NCBI GenBank assembly: GCA_020747015.1
Contig: JAGTJM010000019.1
Coordinates: 186,001-250,000 of the forward strand
Source: Pyrenochaeta sp. MPI-SDFR-AT-0127
Taxonomy: Eukaryota > Ascomycota > Dothideomycetes > Pleosporales > Cucurbitariaceae
Reading direction: 5' to 3'
DNA: 64,000 nucleotides
Part shown: one piece after another, positions 1 to 11,718 of the stretch
Position numbering within the stretch: the stretch's first letter is position 1
Layout of the letters: each line of letters starts with the position of its first letter
Made by a program: the position numbers and the translations under genes
The notes under the pieces: generated by a model
The model's input: the letters and a program-made list of their open reading frames with translations, nothing else
What the model was told of the DNA's origin: nothing
Databases searched by the model: none

Positions 1-296
1 TTTGACAGAAAAGTATTCTAAGACGGAAGGAATGTATCGAGGCGCTGGCGGGGATGTTGGTGGCGTTCACGTGCTTTCGCAGCATAATAGCCTTAGCGCG
101 TTGTGGTTGCCGCGCAACAAGCCGACTGTTTATCCAACCCCAGCCGGCACGAGGAACCCAGCATCTCGACCTCCCCGCCTACTTCTACTATGCCCGACGT
201 CGCTCTGCTATAGACAACACACGTTTCAGTGTTTCTCTTTCGGGCACCGGCCTCTCTTAATACTTCTCGTAATCATTTCCTTCGGGCAGCTTCACA
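1..296 (+). other. 5' flank/leader of the Rid1-like gene
   Basis: There is no convincing coding sequence. Open frames run across the stretch but have no recognisable protein and only overlap the following start codon in other frames. The ATG at 297 sits in the context TTCACAATGG, with A at -3 and G at +4, a good eukaryotic initiation context. The promoter probably lies here and beyond the left edge. Confidence 0.5.
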
Positions 297-3025
297 ATGG
301 CGACGGTAGACTCGGCTGCACCCGCTGCAGGGCATCGCCGCAACAAGTCAGCTTCGGTGCTCAAGTCTATCATTTCATCCAGGAGTCATAAACGTGCCCC
401 GTCCGATGGCACTGCGCTGAGCAGCAATCAATTGACTAGCCGACCATACATGCCGGCCCCGGATTCCAAGACGCTATTGCTTCCGCCAGACCACCCCCAT
501 AGCCAGCTGCGAGGTACCACCAGGACTGAAACTATTCCAGTCAATCCTCCATCACCCCGAAAGTCGCAAGACATTCGGTCAAGCCCGAAGAAGAGCCTAC
601 ACAAAAAGACGCTGAGCTCTGTGTCACTGCGGTCTTTGGCGAAGAAGGAAGAGAAGCCGAATAATAAACAGTCATTGGATTTAAGAAGAGCGCATGGAGA
701 AGACTCTATGGGAGAGAAACCGAAGAAGACTAAGTCTTCTACCAACCTAGTTGCTATGTTTGGCAAGAGTAGGTCGAAAGGCAATAAGCAGTCGCCGGTG
801 AAAGAGGCTAGAGACAAGGAGAATACCACGCCGCCCAGCTCCGCTTATGCGCCTGCTCCGCCACGAACACCTATTTGGGCCGAATTTAGCAAGCAAGAAG
901 AAATCACGACCACTAGCAAGGTCCCATTGAATGATCAGCGGCGGAGCCTTGAGGAGGAGATCGCCCTGTACACTCCACAGGACTACTCTCCTTCAAAGCA
1001 GCGTAATTTCTTCGATTACGGCCAGCCCTCTCTGCAAAAGCGGCCTCTCGCTAAAGAGCGACCGAAGTCCATGGTTGCCCCCAAAACCACTTCCACGGCA
1101 TCGTTGCTCGAGACTTTCTCACGCAAGAAGAGTAGCGACCGAGTACCGCTATCAGACACCAAAGGTAATGAGGGTCGATCCAAGGAGAGCACCTTCTCAA
1201 AGAGCATACCTACAAGGCCGATTTTTTCGCGGGCTAGCACCGACACTAGCAGAAAAGACATGGTTATCAATACAGCATCTCAGCCTCCTGTTGCGACTAA
1301 GAGGCAAAGCAGAGTTATGGCTGCTGTTGCTGCATTCAACGGCAAGTCGAAGCAGGGAGATGCTGCTCTATCATCTCCTACCAAGTTGGATCCGAAGATT
1401 GTAGATGCTGAGTTTGAGGTAGTTCTGGTAAGTGACCATAAGATATAGATTTGGTAATTATCTAACGAGAGTAGGAATCACGAAACATTCCTACCCACCA
1501 GCGTGCTCAGATGCGGACACTAAAGCTCGAGGTCAAGGCTGATTTTGTTCGCATGCATAAGCTCGACACCACACAAGTATCACGGTCAGCATCAACTCAC
1601 TCGTCTATTAGCGAGACCCGGCCAGCACTTGCGAGATCTTCGAAGTCTCGTGATGGATCTGTTGAAGAGGATAACGACCCATCGCAGACGGATAAGTCGG
1701 GTAACTCCACGAAACGCGAGCGACCGAGAAGCAGGACTTTCACATTCAACAGAAGTGACTCACCCACAAAGAAGCAGAAAGGCGACACCGCAGAACGAAA
1801 GGCGTCGTCCAAAGCTAATCCCATCCCGAAGTCTCCTTCAACACGCTCGCTGGTGTCTAACGCCTCCGAGAGATCAGTCTCGAACGGATCCAAGACAGTG
1901 AAGTCGAACGAGTTCATCACATATTTAAAGAAGACTCCTAAGCCTCAGAACGTTGAAATTGGCAAGCTACATAAGCTACGACTGTTGCTTCGTAATGAGA
2001 CCGTTGAGTGGGTGGACACCTTCATACAAGACGGTGGAATGACCGAGTTAGTGGGCCTCCTCCACCGTATCATGGAGATTGAGTGGCGTGAAGACCACGA
2101 GGACACCTTGCTTCATGAGCTTCTTCGATGCCTCAAAGGATTGTGCACAACAGCTACCGCATTGAAGCAACTGAAGGAGATTTCTGCCACTCTGTATCCG
2201 GCTTTGCTGGCTATGCTCTTCGATGAGGAACATAAAGGCCCTAGCGAGTTCACGACGCGAGAGCTCATAATTGAGATCATCTTCGCTCACATCTCGATGG
2301 CACCAGAGGCAGAACTTGAGTCTCGTGCTACGGAGCTTCTTGGCTACCTTAAGGATCCGGTCAAGGAGAAGGAGTCCTCTACTGTCCCATTCATCTTGCA
2401 AATGCATCAACCACGCCCCTATCAAGTATGGTGCAAGGAAATGAGCAACGTTACCAAAGAGGTATTCTGGATTTTCATCCACCACCTCAATGTCATTCCG
2501 GTCCCTCCTCAGCCCTCCCGTGATACACCATCCAAGACCTATGCCAAGACGCACTTCCCTGGCCAACGAGCCATCGTGCCAGCCGCACCATATGTTGGTG
2601 GTGTAGAGTGGGACGCAACCAACTATCTCGCTACACACATCGACCTCCTCAACGGCCTGATTGCCTCGCTCCCTACTCGTCAGGCACGCAACTTGCTTCG
2701 TCAGGAACTCAAGGTCTCAGGCTTCGAGAAACTAATGGGCCATATGAGGGCGTGTAACCCAAAGTACTATGGTGCCGTGCATGATAGCGTTAAAGTTTGG
2801 ATCGGTGCTGCGCTTGAGGACGACTGGGATGTGAAGAATGTGAGAATGGGCAGCGCCGATGGGAAGAGCAGTGTGAGCCCCATTAAGCAAAGCCCGAAGA
2901 AGAAAGCAGAGAAGCCACCTCAGCTTCAGGCCCCCAAGATGGATGTTGGACTAGGTCTTGGGCTCGGATTCGATAAGGACATTGCTATTAGTAGTGCTGG
3001 CAAGAAGGATGATGATTGGATTTGA
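297..3025 (+). CDS. rid1: Rid1-like GTPase-binding protein (formin-type GBD/FH3, no FH2)
   Basis: Two exons, 297..1427 and 1475..3025, give 893 aa. The 47-nt intron has donor GTAAGT, branch CTAAC and acceptor TAG, and is phase 0. Residues 1-365 are Ser/Lys/Pro-rich and look disordered. The splice joins AEFEVVL to ESRNIPTHQRAQMR, recreating the start of the diaphanous-type GTPase-binding domain (Drf_GBD). After another disordered insert, residues about 520-835 continue the helical GBD/FH3 region (FITYLKK..., LRCLKGLCTTATALKQL, VFWIFIHHLNVIPVP). The protein then ends in a Lys-rich tail and DDDWI. Formins of this size class carry FH1 and FH2 actin-nucleating domains after FH3; none is present. 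Fungal proteins with this architecture are annotated as GTPase-binding protein Rid1. Binding of a Rho/Cdc42 GTPase is inferred from the domain. The gene is convergent with the Etp1 gene. Confidence 0.87.
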
Positions 3026-3965
3026 AGATTCCAATCAGCGGCAAGAATACTTCACATTTTGGAATGTCGTTGGACTACGACAACCTCGAACCCTTGCTAC
3101 ACTCATAGCACACCTCCAGATAGCTGTTAGGCCACCCAGCGCCTCTGGAATTCTGTCTTGGATGTACGTACGACAGCCATTTCGACTTTACCCACATCGC
3201 TTTCCATCTCCCATGGTGGATCTCAAAAGCCAACCGGCAATTGAATGGCGTCAGATTGCTTTTTGGCTACATTTCGGCGCCAAAGGTCTCGGACAGGAGT
3301 CATATTTGATTTTCCCTGGATTTGCACACCCTCTTTTCTTCCCTTCTTGGGGCTCTTTGCTACTCTTGAAATACAGGGACAGCAAGGGTTTTTTTCTCTC
3401 TTACGATTCAGCATGACATGACTTGACGACTGAGACGGCTGGCTCCCTGGGACAAGTTCCTATCCAGACATGACATGTATATACAATACTTATATCTTTA
3501 CGAGGCGTTGGTTCTGGGTCCGAAATAGTCTATTTTACATTATCTCATTACTACGATGCATGTTTTGAGTTATCGTGCTGTGACCTTGCTCGAAGAACGT
3601 GTTTGACGCTAGTCTTCGGCCATCTAAAAGTGGAAGAGGAGAGTACAACTACACTGAGTAGTCCTATGAAGTTCTTCATAAGAAGACCCGGTCCATGATG
3701 GACACTCGACGAAGCATTTCTGGAATTAAAGGTCGTACATCAACAAACATAGAATATTTATGGATACTGGTGAATTAAATTGTGCCAATATATGTGTTGC
3801 GTGCTATGCAGGACAATATCAAGGGGGTATCTCGTAAAGAGGCATGCAACAGTCCATGATGCAATGCCGCTAATAACGCCAGGTGATGCAGAAAAGTAAA
3901 GATGACCACGCTCTTCCTCCATTTACAACCAATGCTTGATGATCTGCGGCCTCGTCTGAAGATGT
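3026..3965. other. Convergent 3' intergenic region
   Basis: This is about 940 bases between the stop codons of the Rid1-like gene (+) and the Etp1 gene (-). It should hold both 3' UTRs and their polyadenylation signals. Short open frames (for example to 3416 on +) resemble no protein I know. No repeat or RNA gene is seen. Confidence 0.5.
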
Positions 3966-6151
3966 TTAAGCTTTTTTCTTGCCCTTCCGCTTCCCCTTGC
4001 CCTTCTCTCCGACTTCTACACTAGCAGCTTCAACTTCACCTTCCTGCAAGCCCATGACTTCGTTGCCTTGCATCTCTTTGAGCTTCTCCTGTCCTGAAAT
4101 GAAGAACGATAAATCTCTATTCTGCTCTTCGAGATCAGCCTTTTGTGCTTCAATTTCTTTAACCCTGATCGCAGCTTCCTCGGCCTTCTTTTCCAGGTGC
4201 TTGATGCGTGACATGAGGGATTCATTGATGGTTTGCTCTTCTTTGTACTGTTTTGTAAGTTTTCGGGCCAGTTCAGATGCTGAAATGGCTTTTTGGGCGT
4301 TGCGTGCGCTGTCTTTCTCAAGGGATGCTATTGTTGCCGTTGCTTCGCTGTGTTGCAACTGAAGCTTGTCCAGCTTCTGAGACAAGCTTGCGACGGCACG
4401 ACTCGCTTCGTCTGCAGAAGATGCTGCTATTGCCGCTTTATCAACTGCACGCTCGAGCTGTTCTTCAAAGTAGGCGCGTTGGGATTCGAGCTGTGAGGTG
4501 AGCAAGTATGCGTACTCCATGCCCATGTTGTCCAACTTCTCGCGCGGAACAGTATCATTTGCATAACCGGTCATACCAGGTGCGCTAAAGGCTTGTTGCG
4601 TTGAGGCAGGCATGTCGACAAGTTTGCCATCAGCTTTATTTTGTATGAGGCGGTGGACATAGCCATCTCCTGCATAGTCCCAGACATGTTGTGTGACGAC
4701 GTCCATAGCGTACGTGTGACTTGTTGCTTCGTAGTGAGCGAATGCATGTGCTGAGTCGTAGCGACCACAGCCTATACTGCCGCAGATTAGACAGATCCAG
4801 AGGTTCTGTGTAGATCCGCAAACACTACACTCGTTGTCCGGCGCATCACCGTCAGAAGCGCGATTCGAAGTGAAGGCATCATTTTGCGTGTAGCGGCAGA
4901 CTGGACAGCCAGAACCACGCCACTTCTCGAGACAGGCGCAATGGAAGACATGCTGACAGAGGATTGTAAGGAGGCCTGTTGTTTCGTCCATTCGCTCAAG
5001 ACAGACGGGACAGGTAGGAAGCTCGACGAGCGCTGGTGTAGGTGGAGCATGTGGTTTCGCTGTGAGCGACGATGCGAGCGAAGGTCCGTCAACCGGCGAA
5101 GAGATAGTGGGGGCGGGCGGAAGAGGAGCGGTGGGCTGTGTTGTGGAAGCAGGTGCGAAAGGGTCGTTCGTAAGGTCTGGGTACGAGGTAGGATCGCGAT
5201 TTGAGTCGCCGTTCTGAAAGTTAATAGACTTGACGAATACGACGTGGCAGTACTCTGGCTATTATCTGTTAGCCGCTATCCTTACTACACATGAGTACGG
5301 TGCCTCACCTCCATACTGTTGAAAGCCTTTCCATCCCACTCTTTTCTCCACTCTCTCGCCTGTTGGGCCTCTCGAAACTTCATGAGCACCATGTACTTAT
5401 TTGCCCGGCTGGTCCTGATGAGCCTGAAGTGTGAGACTTCCTCCCTAGTTTGCTCTCCCATGAAACCCAGGAAGTCTGAAGGCGTCATATAAGAGGGCAC
5501 TGCCAGTATACACAGGGTTGTGCATTGGTCCTCTTTGAAGTCCTTGCTTGTTCCATCTATCTCATCGTATAGGCCTGGTGTTTCTTGCCCATCTCGGTAC
5601 AGGTGCACTACGCCCCAGCCAATCTCGGTGTTCTTTAGGTCTGAGGGTATGAATTTCCCCTTGGTTGCGAGGCCGCCGGTATTTGGAATATGTGAAGGGT
5701 GCTTGAGTGACTTTGCGTGGGGCCTTGCAAACTCATTGCCATTGCTCGGGTTCATATCGATGCTAAGGATCGAGATTGTATCGAAACGCCAGTCTCTGTG
5801 CGCAAAGCTCTGTGTCCGCCTGTGCCCCGGCCTTTTTGGAGGCTTGATGACTGGTACCGGACTTTCGTGGTGGTCTGAAAAAGAGGGTCGAGTGCGGTGA
5901 CTGGTGCGGCGAGTGGTGGACGGCCTTTCGCGGGGCGCAGCAACCTGGGTAGCTTCACTGCTCGAGGCTACAGGTATCGTGGAGCTACTATATGCTCTTG
6001 CGATTGGCGCAGAAGAGCCCCAAGATGCTCTCCGGTGCACCGGCAGCTCTGAGTGGAAGATGTTAGTATGCGGCGGTGGGGTAAACGTCTTGTCTGGCGA
6101 CGAGCGGGTAGGATAGAGCTCGAAAGTCAGGTGGAAATAGTAGGCCGGCAT
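3966..6151 (-). CDS. etp1: Etp1/BRAP2-type RING and UBP zinc-finger E3 ubiquitin ligase
   Basis: Two exons, 6151..5309 and 5258..3966, give 711 aa. The 50-nt intron (GTGAGG ... CTAACAGATAATAG, phase 0) joins NSME to PEYCHVVFVKSINF. The start is supported by the family N-terminus MPAYYFHLTFELYPT. In order: a disordered Ser/Pro segment; the BRAP2 RNA-recognition-like domain (about 210-300, TTLCILAVPSYMTPSDF); a RING-H2 finger (about 364-404: CPVC, then C-x-H-x2-H-x2-C, then CPVC); a UBP-type zinc finger (about 425-485, CSVCGSTQNLWICLICGSIGCGR); a long coiled coil (about 530-690); and a Lys-rich tail ending KGKRKGKKKA. The family includes human BRAP/IMP and yeast Etp1, cytosolic ubiquitin ligases that bind ubiquitin tails through the UBP finger. 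All zinc ligands appear intact. Ligase activity is inferred from the family. Confidence 0.93.
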
Positions 6152-6721
6152 TAGGGAGGGTTTATTGGAACATGCATCGCCAGAACAAATCGCCGGGCAG
6201 GGAGAGTGGGAGTGGGAGTGTGTTGAAAGCTATATGTAAGTGAATCGGCTTTGCATGGAAGTCGCGTTCGCGGCGGTGGCGGGGCTGTGGCGCGTCATGT
6301 TGTGGCAAACTCTCATTGTCAACAAAATTCTTGGGGATAGAACTGTTTCATATGCTTGAATTTCTTCGTGACCTGTACCCTGTGCACAGCACAAGTCCAA
6401 TACGATCATGCTAATAGTAGTAGATGTTGTTTGTTGTCCGAAGACACCCCCTATCAATGCAGCCATTAAATATCGAAAACGCCATAGCTATGCAATGTAA
6501 ACCTCCCGTCTCATCCTAACATGAACACCTTTTCCACATAAGAGGCTTGCGAATACAAGCCCACAAAAGTTGGGGCTGATGCAAGGATGGGCAGTGGTTG
6601 CTACCCAAAATGATAAAAGTTTGTGCCGTGTCGTAAAATCATTTGCTGAATACGCGTAAGGGGTATCGCTTTTGAACATGTCCAGAATATGCACCCGAAA
6701 AGCTGGTCGGGATTGCAGACC
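6152..6721. other. Intergenic region: Etp1 promoter and Cdc4 3' UTR
   Basis: About 570 bases separate the start of the Etp1 gene from the stop of Cdc4, both on the minus strand. A short GAGTGG repeat lies just upstream of the Etp1 ATG (around 6200-6220). No coding signal is seen. Confidence 0.45.
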
Positions 6722-9700
6722 TCAGGCTTGGTCTGCGTCGATTGTATCACTCTCAGTCAGATCTTCAATCTCATGGCCCTTTGAATTGACAACGATGCGG
6801 CGTCCTCGTTGGTCAGCCGGAACTCCATCGCGCGAAGCACCAAAGTCCAGGACCTGAATTCATGTTAGATTGGCATTTCCAAGGAATTGTGTGTTCACTT
6901 ACCTCGATATACGTCATGCTGTTCCGCTGGACGGCTGCGACACATCGACGTTCATTGAACTTGACTTGCCAGACGCCGCTCAGATCTGTCAACAGGTCCT
7001 TGACAAATTCACCCGTTTTTACGTTCCACATCTTGAGCGTGCGGTCTGAGCCTGAGATGACTTTCTGACCATCATGCTGGAAGCAAGTAATAGCACCCGT
7101 ATGGGCACAGAGTCTGCTCTTACATTGGCCGTTCTCCGGGTCCCAGATGCGGAGGGTGGAGTCAGCGGCAGCTGAGACCAGCCGCCCATGGCTCAAGTCT
7201 AGGAGGCCCACAAGTGACGTATGGCCTTCTAGCGTGAATATGCATGCACCCGTCTCCAAAGACCAAACTTTGACCATGTTGTCCATGGAGCCACTAATGC
7301 AGCGATTTCGAGCATGATCCAGCACAACGCTATAAACCTTCTGGGAGTGACCTTGCAGACGCTGCAAGACTTCTCCCGTGGAGATCTTCCATACGCGAAC
7401 AGTGCAATCGTAGCTACCACTGACAAGCGTATCACCGTGGGCAGCAATGGCACGTACTGAATGGTGATGCCCAGTGAGAGCGCGTATGAAGTAAGGGTTG
7501 TCGTGATCGTTGGAGGATGCGCCGGTCTGCATAATGCTGCGATCACCGGGCTTGGGAAGCCTCCACACCCGAAGCGTAGAATCACGCGAACCAGTAATGA
7601 TGAGTTCCTCCTTGGGCATCAATATTGGCTGGCCATCAAGAGTCTCCCCAATTTTTGTTGGCTTGAGAATAACGAGGCAGCGAACAGTAGAAGTGTGGCC
7701 CTGGAAGACCTGCGTGCACCTCCCCTTCTCAATATCCCAAACCCGCACGGATCTATCGGTTGACCCTGAAACCAGGGTATTACCCTCGTACTGAAGAGCC
7801 CAGACACCTCCCTCATGGCCCTCGAGACGACTACGCAAAGCTCCACTCTTAGTGTCGTAAACATTGATATTCGTATCGTCACTACCGGTCAGAATCTTGT
7901 CCGTATCAAACTGCAGACAAGTCACCACGTGGCGCTGATGCGCACGAAAGGCGATGTGCTTAGGCTTTGTGTCTTCTGCCATCCAGCTTTTGCGAATGAG
8001 ATGGTGTCGCTGGTACAATGACTTGAAGAGATGCATAGCACGCAGACCGGGCAAGCCGACATTAGGATCGGAGATGGCGGCTTGCGCTCGTTTGGCAAAG
8101 CCATGCGGCCCTTCTTGCGGCTCTGCAGACCGCGAATAAAGAGCAACTTGTGTCTTCGCCGATGATGAACCCTTCTTGCGCTGCTTCTTTGAACTACCAT
8201 GTCTGCTTGTGGCTTTCCGTTTTTGGCGTGAAGACGATGATCGCGTTACAGCACCTTCATGATCGTGTACGTCCGTGGATAGGCCGTGGCTGGGGAAGCC
8301 TGAATATGCTTCGCTGTCGGACCGGTGAAAACCGGATTGGGGCCTGAGGTCGCGCTCGTAGCTGTCGGACGAATGAGGATACTGCCATCCCCAACCCTCC
8401 TGCACGGCACGCTCCAACTCGCCGTGGGGCAGCTTGTAACCATCATCATCCAGTAGTTCTTTCCATGCAGCCTCGTGTGTGTCTGCAAGCTTTCGCCAAT
8501 ACTTGGACACCTGTGCTGCGCTACACATGCTCTTCATGTCCAGATAGCCGATGATCTCCAGGCTCAGTTCAGTAGGGAGCGAGGCTATGAAATCACGTTT
8601 TAGTGCAGGATTGACCACGTCCGCAACAAAATGCAGGGTTGGCTTTTTACATCTTCGAAGCAATTGATACATAACATACGACTTCATTTGCTCCGGCAAA
8701 GCGTCAAATGAGTTCAGCATGCTGGGTATGCCCATGACGGTCGGTGTTAACAGTTGCGGATTTGGGCTGACAAGTTCGTTCGTGTCTGGCATCTCGAGAT
8801 GTCTCGATCCTGGGGGGAAAAGGGCGAAATCTACCATTCGAGAGTGGCCAAGAGTACCTTGCGACAGGTCAAGTCCTGAGGCATCGTTCAGGTCAAAGTC
8901 TCCGTCTCCGCTTGAATATGAACCTCCAGCTGTGCTTTGTTGGGCTAGATTAGCAGCGGCAGTTATGGGAGATAAGCTAGGACTTGGCAGGCTAGCATCT
9001 TGCGCAGAGCCTGTGTCCAGAGGTGTGAGTCGTGAATTGACAAAAGATGTATCGTTCGCAAAAGGTCCGACCGGTTCCATGTCGGACTCTGCAATCGGTG
9101 GTGTTGCAGCGACGCCGGGGCCATCGAGAATGCTGGTTGCGAACGGATGCCCGGGAGAATGTTCCTGACTCTCGAATGAGCTGCCTTCAACGTTCGAAGG
9201 CCCAGCAAACGACTCTTGAAGTTGCCATCGTGGTGGTGCCTGTGATCGTCCAGTCTGCGGTGAGGTGGCATTGAGATTGGTCCGTAGTAAAGTGCCTGTC
9301 CTGGTCTTGGGCAGCTTGGACGACTCTAGCCCTCCCATTTCGGTGTCAGGTGTCGCTGGTATTGGGTCTTCTAGATCCTCTGGGGTGAAGTGTGCACCCA
9401 AGTGTGCAGCACGCGCGCCTTTCTCGTTATCGATCCGTGGCTTCTTGCTCCGACGTTGCGAGTGGAGGAGCTCGACGGCTTCTTTGAGTAGCGGTACAGG
9501 CGCAGAGTCGTCTGCATTGTCTCGCTTCCGACGACCAGACACTGTGCGTAGTGCTGGATGCTGTGCGTGAAGATTGGGACGCGTCATGCGGCTTGGTGTT
9601 GCGAAGACAGGAGGGCCGTCAAAGGATTCGGTCTTCTGCAGCGTGCCGTTCGAGGACCGCAGGGTGTCGTGGAGGGAGGTGTGCTACGAAACGGGAGAGT

Positions 9701-10106
9701 CAGTGAAAAGTAATGGGATAGGGAGCTGCTGTAACGTGAACAGTCTAGCGACAGGCATATCCCTGAACCCGGAAATGCATACCTCTTGCACTTTGTTCGA
9801 AGCCGCATTTGCCTCTTCGAAGCAGGCCAGTTCACCTCCAGACTCGAAGTAAAACTTCCGTATTGACTCTGGCGCTTGTGTGTGGGCGAGGGGGTATTCC
9901 TTGGGGTCTCGTTCGCCAAGGCTGCCTGGAGCGTTTATGCACATGGGTGGGAAGGTGGTCGTGGTGGTGTACGTCGTAGTAACGACTGTAGTTTTGGTTG
10001 CAGGTGCGAATGAGAACTGTCCCATGGTGGCATATGGGTCCATGGCTTCGTTGTGCACCGTCTTGGACACGCTATCGGTGCCGTGGCCTGAAGGTGTCGA
10101 GGTCAT
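6722..10106 (-). CDS. cdc4: F-box/WD40 substrate receptor of the SCF ubiquitin ligase (Cdc4)
   Basis: Three exons, 10106..9783, 9683..6903 and 6853..6722, give 1078 aa. Intron 1 is 99 nt (GTATGC...TTTCGTAG). Intron 2 is 50 nt (GTAAGT, CTAAC, TTCAG) and moves the C-terminus to MTYIEV|LDFGASRDG, ending DTIDADQA. Exon 1 carries the Cdc4 N-terminal block with FSFAPATKTTVVTTTYTTTT and EYPLAHT, so the internal ATG at 9587 is not the true start. A long disordered region is followed by the dimerisation helix (QMKSYVMYQLLRRC), the F-box (about 469-515, SLPTELSLEIIGYLDMKSM) and eight WD40 blades (about 690-1045), as expected for Cdc4. By family knowledge it recruits phosphorylated Cdk inhibitors and other phosphodegron proteins to Skp1-cullin-1. 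It is divergent from hop1, with a 1.6-kb gap between them. Confidence 0.95.
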
Positions 10107-11718
10107 GTTGAGCAGACCGGATAGGGGGAAGTCGAAGGCGTGGAAAGTTGTCTCGAGGCTCTGGCTGGCGACAAGAGTATCCGTGGCAAGAAGCTTATTC
10201 GTCCTCTGTTGTGAATGGGATTACCGGAGGTACGGTGGTGAAGGTATCTAGCACCTCGGGCCCGGAGCGCGAGCCCTGCTGAGCAAGAAGACGCACGAAA
10301 AGACGGTCGACTCTAACACTGCAACATGTCTCATATGGCGGTATCTAGTACGGGCAGAGGCGTGGTGAGGATCGAAGGTGGCTCGCGGGCGGGCTTGTGG
10401 GTCGTTGTTCGGTGGTGGTCCCTCGGCCGGTTCGCCTCTTGTCAGCGGCAAGATAGGAGGGAGGCAAAGGACGTGTGCACGGTGAAACAGAAGGCCAGAG
10501 AGCAGCAACACAACACCGCAAGGCCCCAAGCTGCGACGCGGGAAGGAGAACGAAGGTGGTGTATATGGTGCGGGCTGGTGTTGGTGAGTGCTGCTGGCTA
10601 TGGAGTGTTAGCGGGGGGGCTTTGGGTTGTTCGGCCACGCTAATTACTGTCACGCCTGCGGCTCCCACCCGCCTCTCAGTTTCTGCTGCACGTAATTCAC
10701 AATCCTCAAACCGTGCCTTGTGGAAGCATGCAAATCACAAATCACACGTCACAAATCACGCCTGGGAGCCTGGCCGGTGTGTGATCCGCGCCTTTCCAAT
10801 GCGTTACTTCGCGTCGTTTGCGAGGTGTTTTCGAGGACAGCCTCTCCGATGAGCATGCTCGAGCTATAGCTGCAGCATTGCAGGCGGTTTTATTGTTACG
10901 GCGTCGCTCGGCACAAAGCCTCTCCCAGCTCTGATTCGCAAATATCGACCCATCCATGTTAATCTTTTTCCATCCTGTGGCGACGAGGGCTCCCAACAAA
11001 GCCTGCAAAGTTTCTTTGTCTTTGGTCAGCAGCAGCACCACCACCACCACACGTTCGTTGAGCTGCCCGTATTCATGACGTCCTTTGGCAAACGCAAACG
11101 TGCCGAGTAAGCTGAGAAAGCAGTCCATGCATCACCTGTTCTCAAGGTAAGCAGCCTGAAGGTCTGCGGCGTGTTGCCACTGCATGTCAGGGCTTTCTCA
11201 GCAGCCTTGAAGAACTACTAGAATAAGCACTCTCTGCTCTAGAGCTGAGAATGCCATCAGTCGAACCTGATATCCAATGCATGATAAAGACATGAGTTAT
11301 CTATCGTGGAATGTCACGAGCCTGATAACAAGAGAGAGCCATGCTTCGCCCTTTCACAGTTCCTATCACCCATCTCAATAAGGATGGGAACCACACCATC
11401 TAAGCTGCGCCCTTCTTGCAGTGAATAATTCCTTTCACTTGTATGAGACTGCATATCTCTCAATGTGCGCATTGTGTTCACTTTCAAGGTGACCGATATT
11501 GTTTGCTTATTCTTTTCGCGGCTTCCTCAAGAGGTGAAAAGCGCGCTCACAGCACATATGAGGAAGCTGCGTTGACTGACGGTTGTTTATCTTGCTTCAA
11601 GTTGATCCTATCTTCCGCCTTCGCTTTGTCTATCCCATCTCAAGACCGATACCCCTTCTCTCCTCTGGGCTTCGCTTTCTTCCATCCAATTCACTACTTT
11701 ACCGCCACAGCAACAGTA
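10107..11718. other. Divergent intergenic region between cdc4 and hop1
   Basis: About 1.6 kb holds the leaders and promoters of two divergent genes. A short CAC/ACC run lies at about 11036-11051. Pyrimidine-rich sequence precedes the hop1 start. Open frames on both strands (for example minus 10742-11128) have low-complexity or unfamiliar translations and are not called. Confidence 0.45.

Noticed and set aside
2048..2638. 196-codon minus-strand frame
   Set aside because: It lies wholly antisense to the conserved GBD/FH3 exon of the Rid1-like gene; its length reflects codon bias of the sense strand.
6813..6902. Uninterrupted C-terminus of Cdc4 ending in WKCQSNMNSG...
   Set aside because: It reads through a GTAAGT...CTAAC...TTCAG intron. 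Splicing restores the last WD40 strand and a longer tail.
9584..9587. ATG at 9587 as the Cdc4 start
   Set aside because: An upstream exon (10106-9783) encodes the conserved Cdc4 N-terminal block and splices in frame.
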